64,000 bases of DNA from Cyathus striatus. Taxonomy: Eukaryota > Basidiomycota > Agaricomycetes > Agaricales > Nidulariaceae. Every line of letters begins with the position of its first letter. Positions within the stretch are counted from its first letter, which is position 1. The notes under the pieces were generated by a model. It saw nothing but the letters and a program-made list of their open reading frames with translations, did not search any database and was not told where the DNA came from. Below, piece after piece: positions 22,681 to 34,865 of the stretch. The position numbers were made by a program, and so were the translations under genes. The stretch is taken from assembly GCA_025738555.1 (NCBI GenBank), contig JAOVFP010000010.1, positions 310,001 through 374,000 of the forward strand, read 5' to 3'.

Positions 22681-25600
22681 CGGCCTGCACGTCATACGTC
22701 CCTACTATTCTTCGTTCTACGAGGTGCTTATTTAAGGTCTGTACAGTGATATATAGCTATGGTAATCAATCATGTAGGATCGAATTTATTGTTCTTATAC
22801 TCAGTGTATCAATACACCGTTCGTGGAGTTGAGTAGTGGTCGAGAATATTTGTCGAGCTTCCACAGTTCAAATGCTTCTTACGCAGTTTGCACACAACGC
22901 TACCCCCCTCATACACCTCCATCTAACCCTCAGTCTATCGCAAGGTCACCAGAATTACGACTCGTTGAATCAGATAGAAGGGTGAGATCGAAAGTATCTA
23001 AACCTCGCCGTGCAAAGTATACATACACCGTTACGTTGAGCCTGGGCATGTATCTGAGGGTTCGATAGTATAAAGCACTTATGCGTGCGTACATCTAAGC
23101 CTCTTTCCGTATTCTGAATGTTCAGCCACCCTTACGACAGGCCTATATGTCACCTCCACAATCCTTTCCCAAGTCGAACTCAGCGATCCATTAGGTTCCC
23201 ACCCATCCTACTTTAAAACAACAACCTCCAACGGCACCTTCGACTCACACCTTTCTCTCCCTCCCGGCATGCGTTCAAAGATAAACGTATGTACGTAGCG
23301 ATGAAACTCTTCCGAGTTTGGTAGAAACATGCTATGGCACAACGCATACCTTTTTCAAATTCCTCTATATCGTAGTTACTAAGTACTCCTTCACATTTAT
23401 CAATTGCTCAGAAGCTCTGTGACGACATGTTTCGTATTTCACGCGTTCCTTTGTGCGTTTCCCGTCTCTTGGCCACTCCTTGTTTATTCTTCTGTAGTAT
23501 GAGGTATTCAACACGACAGATTAAGTGTACCCGGTAAACTGTGCACGTAACCCGTGTAATAAGCTCAGGACTATTAAAGTACATTCGTTACTTTGTGCTA
23601 GTTCAATCATCAATGTACCTTTCATTCTATGAGATCGAGCTTGTTCCATTGTTACAATTACATTCAAAGGTACAGGATCTATTCCTCAGAAGTTGTCTTG
23701 TCGCCTTGCACTCATAAGATGGTACCCTTCGATATCAGTAGATATGCTAATCTCACATTGTTACATAAATAGCCTCATTCGTTAAGTTAAAGTATCAACA
23801 AATTAACCAAAAACCTCCTTTCATAACCTCCTTGAAAACGATGTAACATCTCTTTCACGCCCTTCTCTTTCATCGGGCTTTCACTTCCTCATTCTGAGTC
23901 CCCAGATCAGCAAACACATTTCTCTTTACCCACTCGAAGTCATACTGAGATAACCTACAACGTATACCTTGTCCACTCGGAGCGCATGTATGGGTAGACT
24001 GAACTTGGCCAAGCTCGGTGATAAGCACGGCACGAGCGGCCCGCGCTCAACATCGCGTCAACGCGTCAACTGTGGGAAACGTGGAAGCCTCGCACGGACC
24101 ATTAAATTCGAAGTGAATCCATCTCTGTCACAACTTCGTCTGCTTATTCCCAGCTGCGCTAAGTCATGACTATCTAAACGCAGCGGGGCCATGGACTCTT
24201 GAGCACCATGCGAGTCAGTGCCTGCAGAATGTGACATCGAGAACCCCGACTGTTACGTCTCGAGAATCGAGACTGGGGTCAGACCACATAAAGCGCCCAG
24301 CTTCATGATACATACGTCGATTTCGAGTTCAGCTAGTCGATTCAAGATTCCACTACATTGGTACGTGCACGTTTATTCGAACTCTCTCTCAACCATGCAC
24401 GTATACATGGTTAACAGACCTCTTTTCTAAAGCATAGAACCACTTCCACCGCCCATCCTCTACCGGCCCCAAATTACACTCACACCCCCAGCGACTGGAA
24501 CAAACGACCATCAATTCCGTCCTTCTCGTTCGTGCACCGCAGCTGTTGCTCCCTTCCTCGTGGGCGTCCATCTAACGTTCTGTCTACTGCCAGCTCGCTA
24601 GCAACATCGGGTCAAATAAAGAATAGATAGAGTGTAGCTTGGGAGAAGTTTGAGTATGGCCTTTGAGGTATTGGAACGCACGTACGTCTTCCCCTTCATC
24701 TGCATTCCGAAGCTCTACTCACAAGGATCAAAAGCTCTTCCACTACCGAAAGCCATAACGCTCGCAGAATCTAACACTTCAATTCTACCATCGTCTTCAC
24801 ATACGAAATCACGACTTCCTCCCACGCACGCTGCATGAATATGATAACCTAGTCGACGAGAGGCTATTGTACGCCCGTGTCATGTTCGACTTGTCCTCTT
24901 TCTCGGACTGCTCACTCAACAGCAGAATGTATGTAATAACGTAATTTATATCATTTCAAGAGAGTCTCGTCTTTTAGGCTCAACGTGTTCACATTTCAGG
25001 ACATACCGGACTGCGTGAAGTCCAGCGTACCTGCTACACATGAACCAAACGTAACGTGTTTTAACAAGGTACGTTCTCTACTTTGTCAACAGCGTGATAC
25101 ACCACTCACCCTTCCAAACTCGCAGCAGTCCGCTTCCTTCTTTCAACCTCATACTCAACGAACGTTTATGATACGCTACAACGATCTACAACCCGACCAA
25201 CACGATCAAAACTCAACGTACACTCAGCTCGGAAATATGCCGTCATCTGTGAAGAACAGTATTTTAAATACTGGGCGTGTGAAGGTGTAACTTGCTGTGT
25301 ACAGAGATGCAAGCGCCAGCGTTAAAATATAAGACGGTCCTATGGCGGACTAGTACGTTTTCCTCTCGTTCACATTGGCATTCTCTCTTCAAAGCACGAT
25401 CTGTGCTTTTATCTTTTTGGCGCTTATCAAGTTGTCACCTATTTTTGCACTGGAACGCACGCATGTATACCTTGCTCTTTTAATAAAACTCCTTTGAATA
25501 CTTCTTAAGAACTCGAGGTTATCGCTCTCACAAGGGATTATTTTTACTTAATAACGTCGATGCGATCGTTAACCGGTGTATAAGCCACCCACCCACCTCA

Positions 25601-26030
25601 CAGGTGGCGAATTCTTTCCTCCTTCGTTCCTGGAACTTCGCAGTGGACCAAGGCCACGACGGCATTTCCAGCTCTTATGATGGTCCACAAAGACATATAC
25701 CTGCGCGTCGATTCTCCCTCTCAACCATGAGTTAATCACAAGCTTTTCACTCAGGTATAGAAGTCCTTCCGACAACGTCCGTCATCCACCCTCTACGAGC
25801 CATGGCCCAACTAACATCCGCACTTTGGGAGACGAAAATAGAACAGACCATCAATTCGCGACTACTTCCCTCGTAGACGTCAACGGTCAATCCAACGATC
25901 AGTCTACCGCGATATCGCTAGAACATCAGACCTGCGACGTATTCGAAGGCGATGCATTCTAAATGAGACCTTCCGAGAACATGAACACACGATTTTCTCA
26001 TGTACAGCATCTTAACAGCATTGAAAATGC
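22681..26030. repeat. Right part of the B-to-A spacer duplication
   Basis: Matches 59838-62760 upstream of A3, in the same order: the GTCATACGTCCC block, a GGTAGACTGAAC...GTGGGAAA block (about 23985-24115), a module with an intron-like part near 24680, the CAACACGATCAAAACTCAAC block, and the immediate A upstream block. Frames are short and broken; no gene is supported. Confidence 0.65.
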
Positions 26031-26039
26031 TATATATAT
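26031..26039 (+). promoter_or_regulatory. TATA element of A1
   Basis: TATATATAT lies 82 bases before the predicted ATG at 26113 and is followed by a C/T-rich tract (CTCTTCTCCCCCAACC). Equivalent elements stand before A2 (34775-34782) and A3 (about 62765-62774), so this promoter is conserved. Confidence 0.6.
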
Positions 26040-26112
26040 GCTCTTCTCCCCCAACCAAACACTTACACTAACACCTTACCAAACACCCCCGAGTCATTCA
26101 TCTTGCACATAT

Positions 26113-28916
26113 ATGGGTTTCGAAGGAGCGAACAACTTCAAAATTATTGTTGGTAGAGATTTCATTCAACAGGAAAATAATTATCATGAAAATTCTTGTT
26201 AGTAAACACACAATCTTTCAAACTTTTCGTACCATATTGACACATTCAGCTAAAGCAATGGATATTATCGCTCGTGCAGCATGTCCAGGAGCAGGCCATG
26301 ACTCTGCTGAGCGCGCTGACCCTCCCAAGTGTCATCCTGATACGAGAAAGATAGTAATCGAAGAGATTATGAAATGGATTAGCACACCAGATCCAGAGAA
26401 TAAAATTATGTGGTTGAACGGAGCTGCTGGCGTAGGAAAGTCTGCCATTGCTCAGACTATAGCGGAGGACTCGAAGAACACGTTAATTTCCTGTTTTTTC
26501 TTTTCACGAACCTTTACAAGTACAGGACGAGATGATGGAACAAGAGTTATTCCAACAATCGTATATCATCTTGCAATTCGGATGCCAGAAGCAAGAAGTT
26601 TGATCTTGGAAGAGCTGAAGCGCGACCCAGCCATATTTCAACACTCAATGGAGGAACAGTTGAAGAGTCTAGTTGTAGATCCAATCATGCATCTTAAGAT
26701 GAATGGTGATCTCCTTACTCCATGCCTCGTAATAATTGACGGTCTAGATGAATGTAATAGCACTGACATTCAATCAAGGATCATAAAGGCTATTGCAGGC
26801 ATTGCAGTGTCTCAGCCGCTGCAGCTGAGGTTTCTCATAGCAAGCAGACCAGAACATGAAATTCAGAAAACATTTGATTTACCATTGGTCAATAATATAT
26901 CCACTCACTTGACCCTAGACTGGAAATATAATCCGGACCAGGATATCAAGACATATCTCCTAGATGGATTCAACATCATTAAACAGACTCATGTCTTAGC
27001 CTCTGAATTATCTGGAATTTCCAGCTGGCCAGCATGGTATGACCTAGCAAAATTGGTGAAAAAATCATTGGGGCAGTTCATTTATGCTTCAATTGTGGTT
27101 AAATTCATTTCTGATGATAATCATGATCCACGGGAAGCTCTTAAGGCTATCATTCATAAGACTGTGAGGGGCACATTAGAAGAAAGCCCTTTTGCTGAGC
27201 TAGATGCACTGTATGATTACATTCTTTCATCAGCTGTATCTAAAACAAAGGGAGGGTATGACACAATTATGGATATATTAAAAGTCATAGCTCTCTCACA
27301 AAAAGATACTGATCAGCTTGGGATGTTCACAGTGATGAGCCGCAAACCATCTGTCGTCGATCATATCCAGTATCTAGCTGAATTCTTAGGAATTAAGAAA
27401 TCAGATCTGAAGTTACGGATGCTGCACCTTCACTCAATGGTATATATACCGATAGAGGTCAGCAATGTCAGATTTAGCATACATCCCATTAGATTTTATC
27501 ATGCTTCTGTTAAAGATTTTTTGTTGGACCCATCTAGGTCAGGGAAATTTTTCATTGATCCTGTAAAAGGAAACATATTCTTGGCACAACGTTGTCAGGC
27601 TACAATTTTGCATATTTTATTTGAGGATAGTCATCCTGCCAAAGGGGCCCAGGATGAATATCATATTACGACTGTAAAGAATTATGCTGCTCGTAACTAT
27701 TTTCGCCACATGAAGTACAGCAAGTTCGATATTCAACTATTAAATGAATTTCGACAACTGCAAGACGTGCCGTTGTTTATCTCAGATATGTTCTCAAAGA
27801 TAGCAGGGAAGGAAATGATGAATGTGCTTGAACATGTTTTTTATTTTGATTTCTCCAAGGAAGTAAGTAGGGATGAATTTTCATATGATATTAAGCTACT
27901 ACTATTGTGTGTTATAGAACTTCGCTGTCCCAAGAGAAATGATGTCCGAAGATGTTAGCATATGCATAAGCAATGCAATGGATGAATTCATCTTGAAGAA
28001 TTTTATCGATACTGAGGAGACATATATTCATGCCATAAGAGACATTATACGTGAAAGGGAGAAAAACTCGCACTATAGTACTCCTGGCATGAGATGCTGG
28101 ACGGCAGCAATTATGGAGAGCCCTTTACGAGGACGTCATATCTATCTAAGTAAAGAAAAAAGCCTTTTCTTGATTCGTCGAATATTGGAGCAGTGGTACC
28201 AAATGTATGTTATCAGTCATCTATAGTTAATTAAATCAGAATTGTTATTACAGCATCTTTAGAGTTTCTTCCGATTTTTATGATCTTCCAGTGTTTGCAG
28301 TAGAAACTCATGATTATTCACCAATCATGAGATATTTATTCTATAGAATCAAACCATCTTTAGTGAAGTACAGTGATATGCTTGACTACTGTTCACTCAA
28401 TCGTATCAAAAAGATTTTAAAGGCATGATGTTTACGTCATATATTCATTAATGAATATCTAACCTGTCCGTATTGCAGAAACTTGATTCGATTGAGGAAA
28501 ACAATGATCCAAACAGAAATAACGAAATTGAAGACTCAGAAGATGAGTCTGACGAGAAATGGGAGGGTCGTCTTCACTTCTCCGATAATCCAATCATCCT
28601 TGTTCCCCCACCCATTGTTCCTATCGAAAACCCCATTTTATCCTCACTGTTCTCACCTCCTACTTTGCCTCCCACTACTCAGACACCATCCCAACCAGTT
28701 CGAGCAGCAAATAATGTTCATACTTCAACTTCTACCTTGAATCAACCCTCTACACCATTCCCAAAGCTCAGGTACACCATGCCACATCACATGAGCACGC
28801 CGTCGTCACATGGCAGACAAGATTCTTTATCCAAGGGCCATAGAAATCCATGGCGACAAAGAATCATCTCAAGAATACAAAAGTGGTTCAGAGGAGGAAA
28901 TGGATACAGTGGATAA
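26113..28916 (+). CDS. NACHT-domain NLR-like protein A1, intact
   Basis: Exons 26113-26197, 26250-27862, 27918-28204, 28254-28422 and 28479-28916 join in frame to 863 residues. Introns are 52, 55, 49 and 56 nt. Residues 1-28 carry the motif FEGANNFKIIVGRDF. ERADPPKCHPDTR follows, then Walker A GAAGVGKS (86-93), SFFFSR-type FFFSRTF, Walker B LVIIDGLDE (188-196) and SRPEHEIQ. The post-NACHT part has FIYAS and IRFYHASVKDFLLDPSRSG. The C-terminal module (AMDEFILKNF, IMESPLRGRHIYLSKEKS) resembles nothing I know, and no WD40, ankyrin or TPR repeats follow. The tail is acidic, then proline-rich (a block A0 lacks), then basic. The last intron starts with GC; if retained, the product stops at residue 719. 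STAND NTPases of this kind act as nucleotide-switch receptors; the ligand is unknown. Confidence 0.88.
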
Positions 28917-28920
28917 TAGC

Positions 28921-29193
28921 ATTGGATACACCAATTTGGAAGGTCGTACCCACTCGGAGATAGATATTCATGGACATGTAAACGTTGAATCACATGCTCA
29001 GGAGAATACACAACAATCATTACCAGAAGACAACGTAAATTCAGACGGTGGAGTAGACGTTCCCCCCGTACCACGGAATGCAGTACTCGACTCTTTTTGT
29101 TACCTTATCTCGCTGTACACTCATTGCCTCTTACTGACTTCTCTTCTTGCATTCATAATCATCATATACATAACTGTCGTACATATGATCTGA
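28921..29193 (+). other. Conserved tail ORF with a hydrophobic segment, downstream of A1
   Basis: Same peptide as after A0 (IGYTNLEGRTHSEIDIHGH, SLPEDNVNSDGG), ending in a longer hydrophobic run (LLLTSLLAFIIIIYITVV) and a TGA at 29191-29193. A GT-AG intron from 28772 to 28919 would put it in frame with the A1 tail exon, but that splice is not conserved in A0. It is either an alternative membrane-anchored end or a relic. Confidence 0.4.
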
Positions 29194-29758
29194 GAATACT
29201 AGCTTTACTTTTCCCAACTTTTCTCTTTATTATGAGCTCATTGGGATTAGAAGGTTGGATGGTGTCGAACCACTTGGATATTCTTTTGTCGGGTGGGTAA
29301 TTTGTAGTTTCTTTGTTAGTTGTATTTAATATGGTCGGATGATCTGGATCATGGACCGCAAAACTGACTAATATTATAATCATCGTGCGGTATTAGTGGC
29401 TACATAGAGTATCGCGGCATCTCGCACTAGCAGGTAAAATCCAGGGCCTCTGGTTCACCTAAGTCGAACATTTCAGGGTATAGAGGTAGACTACATACCA
29501 TACACAAAAATGGCATCCTGAGAGAAATAGAAAACGTACGAGGTAAGTATAATAACCGAGGTAACCACGGAGAGTCTATAACTTGGATCCTGCGGCTTGT
29601 CCTCAGAGCACGGATTCGAAGTTCGCATTTGAATGCTTAAGCTCTTGATCTTGAGCCTTGCCTTTATGGGCGCTTTTGATGTAGATTACATGGCTGCTCG
29701 ACGATGCTGCAGTTCAAAAGCTAAGCTTGGACTGAAGTCAAACTGAAGTCACTAAGCC
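29194..29758. repeat. 3' flanking cassette of the A/C genes, copy 2
   Basis: Follows the A0 flank almost base for base up to ACTAAGCC (29751-29758), where an hAT-like element is inserted. The cassette resumes at 30898. No gene is seen. Confidence 0.65.
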
Positions 29759-30897
29759 TATGGTGCGCACGGCTTAGTCACCACTAGTTTTGTACAGTGG
29801 CAAAATCCATCCACGAAAAATTTTGAAAAATTTCCCTTCAGTTTTTGTGATTTTTGAAGGGATTTCATGCTCTTTGTTCTATTTAGTATCAACTTAGAGC
29901 ACTATATAATGGATTAAGATACAAAAATTTGTGATATTCTCTATCTCAAGTGATTTATATTGATGACAAAGCTATACAAATATGGTAATTATCTTCCTAA
30001 TATGGTAATGCGGCAAAATCCATCATTGACGAAAAATATAACTCCCTCAGTTTTGGGAATTTTGACAAATCCTTTTGTAGATTTACTCTGATCATCAAAA
30101 GAAGCATTTCTACAAGAGGAATAAGAAAATGGGAGTCATATGCGTGAGAAATTTAGGTCACCGTTTGCCTGTACAAAAGTTGTGGTGACTAAGCCGTGCG
30201 CACCATAGGGGTGGTCACAGATAGCCAGTATCCGAATATCTGCAGATATTATCTGTTTTCGGTACCGTCAGATCGGATACGGATATCTTCCCACAGATAT
30301 TCAGATAATCCGTAGATATCTGCTCAATGCATACCTTAATTTCCTTGCACACTGATTATTATCTGCTTATACCCCACTTTAAAATCATATATATAAAATA
30401 ATAAATGTATTCTTCTATTTTACATACTTTTTCTAAGAAATAAACCAGTCATTGTATTTCTATGTTTAAATAAGTGTCATTTTCAGAATTTCATGGAATT
30501 CGTGACATGAAAGGGACCAGTCACACATTGTAATCAGGGCTATCACTTTAATAAATGTTACATACATTTTATGTAATTCAATTCAATTGCAAATAGGCGA
30601 AGTACAATTCAAGGCTTATACTGCAACTTTAGCTCTTTTGAATTTTTGTATTGTATTTTTGTGCTTATGGTATGTAAATATGAGCCCTGCTATTTTACGA
30701 CTTCAACGACCTAAAAATCATGGAAATCGGTAAAGAACTACAATAGATAAATTAGAATTAAGTTGTATCTCTATGCTAAGGTAAGCTAGCACAGATGAGA
30801 GCCAAGATCTGCAGATACCATCCGATCTCTATCCGAATTTTATTTTATCCGACAGATATTATCCGGATTCATCCGGATCTATCCATGATCAGCCCTA
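29759..30897. mobile_element. hAT-like element with 8-bp target duplication
   Basis: The ends are inverted repeats (TAGGGGTGGTCA at the left once the nested element is removed; TGATCAGCCCTA at the right), with subterminal ATCCG/AGATAT motifs typical of hAT elements. ACTAAGCC is duplicated at 29751-29758 and 30898-30905. The empty site GTCACTAAGCCCGAGCTCGG is seen intact at about 47029-47045 and as a variant at 3243. There is no transposase frame. A 445-bp TA element occupies the TA at its left tip. Confidence 0.85.
29761..30205. mobile_element. TA-target MITE nested in the hAT left tip
   Basis: A 445-bp unit whose ends TGGTGCGCACGGCTTAGT are inverted copies for about 37 bp with two or three mismatches, flanked by TA at 29759-29760 and 30206-30207. 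The interior has GGCAAAATCCATC repeats but no gene. Confidence 0.85.
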
Positions 30898-30905
30898 ACT
30901 AAGCC

Positions 30906-33900
30906 CGAGCTCGGTTAAGCGCTACGCACCAAGACAAGCGGCCCTGCCGGGTAGCGTTCAACTTCGCGTCAGCGTGGGAAAGATGGAAGCTCTCGCACGG
31001 ACCATTAAATTCGAAGAGAAACCCTCCGGCTGGTGACTTGCTTGCAGAATGTGACATCAATCTTTCAGCTTTCTTCCCAGTGCCAACGTCACTTCTCTTG
31101 ACCATGGGGTCGGTGTTCGGATGCTAGAGTATGGAGTTGGTATGGAGCATCGAACGAACGGAACCGGAAACATACAATAAGGTGCGCTTGGGCTACGTGC
31201 ACTTCAATGTCTCCCTCTCATATGCACGTTACTGACTAGTCTCCTTCCTGAGGCATAGATTACCTTGCTTAATCCACATTCACTAGCACTCTCCACCCAC
31301 ATTACTCCCGAGTCCCGACGACTGGAACGAACAGTCCATCAATTCAATCATTTTCATGCACGCACCACAGTTGTGACTACTTCCATAGTGGACGTCGAGA
31401 ACTGGCTTGTAAAGTATCTTCAGGCCGTTGTTCCAAAGCTACCGACACTGGTTGGTGTGTATCAGGTGAAGCATAGCTTTGGTGTAGTATGGGTATTGCC
31501 TTTGATGTACTAGTTCTGGAATGCACGTACGTTCATCCTTTCATCTTTATTTTCGAACTCCAGCCAACCTACTCACAGGTTAGACGGCCTTTCCGCTACC
31601 AATGCTATAACGCTCCCAGAGTCACATCCAACACATCATCTCTCCCGTCCCCTTCACGTAAGAAATCACCAATCAACGAGCGGAATGTGTTGCAATAAGG
31701 TGCACCCGGGGTACGTGCATGTCGATGTCTCCCTCGAGCTCTCATCCGCACGTTACTTACTAGCCTCCATTCTTAGGCACAGAGAATCTTCCGTCATCAC
31801 TTTTACCCTCCTCCAAGATTATGGGAACGAACCACTATCAATTCGGTCTTGTCCGCGCATCGCAGCTGTCGCTACTCTCTTGTATACTGTTCATACAACG
31901 TTCAGTCTACCCCGAACTCACTAGCAACATCGGACTGCGACGTCTTCGAAGACGATTGGTCGAGCCAGACAGCAGATCGGAATGCAGCGTGTCTTCAAGC
32001 CATTGAGCCAACGCGGAAAATGCTGGATAAAGGGAATCCAATCGTTCATTTCAAGGTTCGATAGTGAAGTGTAGCTTGGGAGCAGTATAAGTGTTGTCTT
32101 TGAGGTGCTGGAACGCACGTACGTCCCTCCTTCATTTGTATTCAAAAACTCCAGCCAACCTACTTAAAGGTTTCGTCTCATAGCTCTTCCACTACGAAAG
32201 CCATAACGCCCGCAGAATCACATCCTGCACTCCTCTCCACCATCCTCACGAACGAACACACCACCCTCCTATGAACGTCGCGACACCCTAGTCCACGAGT
32301 GATTAGCGTATGCCAGCGATATACTCGACTTACTCGGACTGCTCACCCAATGACTAAACGTATGCACGTAGCAGCGTAACTCGTATACTATAGTGCACAA
32401 TTGCATGGGTGGTGTTAGGGTTTCCGGAGAACCATATCAGGACGATGATATGGCACAGCGCATCGTATGTCTACACTCTTCCTCTATAAAGAGATGGTTA
32501 TTGACATGCATTAAAGTGATATACTAACGGCGCAGATGGACACGTGCAATCGTGTTGCAACATTTGTACATGATAAAGCCGTTATCCATGAGGATATGTA
32601 TAGCGCTCCCGTTCGAGTATCTAGGGGACATTAGATGTTTCGTGTGTATTATCTTCAAACACGTTCATGTCATTCAGAAACCATACACGCTTTGCTTTGA
32701 AATGTCCAACGGATTCGTATGTATCCTCGTTCACGTTGGTTAATTCACCGAGTCTCTTTCTCGCTTCCATCAGAATCACTACTTACTGCAACATGCGGCG
32801 TGCGCTTGCCTCACAGGCTCACGCTACACACACTCGAGAGAAGGCCGAAGTAAGTACTCGAAACTTCCTCTCATCTATATCGTAGATCCCTCACAATGCT
32901 CAGGCTCAGGTCTACCGCACCAACATTTTCAGAGAATCCTTCGTCGATTCGCAAAGCCATGGACTCTAGAGGACGAGCTACCGACTTATGTGTTATCGAA
33001 AATGTTTAAACTTTTTATCACCGTAACGTCTCTCGAGACCATGCGATTTATGTTTGGATTCCGGAGTATGTAGTATCGAACTAGCGGAACTGCACCTGAG
33101 TAGGTGTACATCGATGTCTCCTCTCAAGTGGGCGTTTCTAACATGCCTCGATTCTCAGGCATAGACCCCCTTCTGCCACCCACCTCCACATTACTTCCGA
33201 CATCCAGAACGAACAGATCATCTTTCTCATCTGCGCATCGCAGCACGCCAGACGGTATACAAGGCTATGGCATACAAGTCTCGTATACCGTCTGGCATCT
33301 ATTAAACATTCTATCCACCGAGAACACACTAGCAATATCAGTCCTGTGACGCCTTCGAAGGCGATTTGTCGAGCCAGACAGCGGATTTGGATGCAAAATA
33401 TCTTCAGGCTGTTGGTCTCCGCTGCAGAGATGGTGATTAGGAGAAGAATAACTATGGTGCAGTGTGAGTTTTGTCTCTGAGGAACTGGAACACATGTACG
33501 TCCGCCCCTTCATCTGTAATCCAAAACCCAGCCAACCCACCCACAGGCTTTGTCTCATGGTGCTTCCACCATGAAAGCCGTAATGCCCCAGAACGACATC
33601 CTGCACTCCATCCCCACCAATCTCTTCATGCGAAACACCACTCCCGCCCACGCTCGCTTCATTAATATGCCATTCAAATCAACGAGAGGCTAGTTTACAG
33701 TAGTGGACTGTGTATTTAACGACAGAACATATGCACGTCAGCGTAATTTGTAGGAAGTCTCGAGAGGAAGAATTTGGTGTTCGTCGCTCTTTTTTTTGTC
33801 TTATAGGCTCAATGCGTTCAATATAGCAGGACATGTCATACTACATGAAGTTGAGTGTACCTGCTACGCTAAGAATGTAATGATAGGAACAGGCGTAACA

Positions 33901-34774
33901 CCTTTTGACAAGGTATATTCGCTACTTTCTCAGTGACATGATATATCTTTCCTACTTTCAAATTCGCAGCTAGCGCATCGGTCTGTTATACAACCAAACA
34001 TCAGACAGTAACGATCACCTCTGAATGACAAACCTCAATGAACCACACAGAACCATCGGGTGCGTTATTACTCATGAACGTTGGACTCTTCTATCCTCCC
34101 ATAACCAACCAACACGATCAAATCCCAACTTAAACTCGACTCGGAGACGTGCCTGTGGAATTGTGTTCTGTGAATTGCTCTGTATTCTAATGACTCGCAT
34201 GAATGTGTAACTTATTGTGTACACCGTACTACTACAGAGATGCTAAGTGTCCCCGGTCGGGATACCTATTTATGCGCGAGATTTCTTGCAAGCCTGCCCG
34301 TGCCCTTTAATTCACATCCTTCTTAACAACTTGAGGTAGTCAATCTGACGAAAGGTATTTTTACTAGTTAACCTTGATGTGATCGTGAACCAGTAGTCAG
34401 AGATTATTGCATGGTTTCTTGAAGAAAATATAGATCGCTAAAGTCGATTTTGGACTGAACGCGTAGGCACACTATTTCGAGAAATATTTAAAAACCGTGA
34501 GCCTGAGTATTGGATCAAGTTGCGATAGACTGGTTGGTTTCCGGAATGTGCGACATACTCGAAGCCTCAACTTCGTCAAGCTGAGCTCCGTCCTGCTCCG
34601 ATCTTCGGCCTACCGGCTAGTCGCTTAGAATATGGCTTCGATAATTTCCGACGTTCACAGCTTCAGATATTCATCTCATATTCACGTCCTCCGTTCATAT
34701 ATTGATCTAAATGGGACCTTCCGAAAACACATGACGAACACGCGGTTTCTTCATGCTCAGCATGTAAAATGGTA
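30906..34774. repeat. Decayed spacer modules between A1 and A2
   Basis: 30900-32340 is the duplicate of 3250-4620. More modules follow, with intron-like segments near 31527, 32116 and 33496, a piece shared with 50640-50930 (about 32740-32900), and an A-type upstream block from about 34630. No intact frame is found. Confidence 0.6.
33247..33296. repeat. 14-bp inverted repeat (hairpin)
   Basis: GCCAGACGGTATAC (33247-33260) and its exact reverse complement GTATACCGTCTGGC (33283-33296) enclose a 22-base loop. The arms replace sequence that is not palindromic in other module copies. Function unknown. Confidence 0.6.
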
Positions 34775-34782
34775 CATATATG
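34775..34782 (+). promoter_or_regulatory. TATA-like element of A2
   Basis: ACATATAT followed by GCTCTTCTTCCCC, about 90 bases before the A2 ATG, aligned with the stronger TATA box of A1 and A3. Confidence 0.5.
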
Positions 34783-34865
34783 CTCTTCTTCCCCAAACAG
34801 ACTCTTCCACTAAGACCTTACCAAATACCCCCGAGACGCTGATCATCAGAGTATCTTGACCATAT

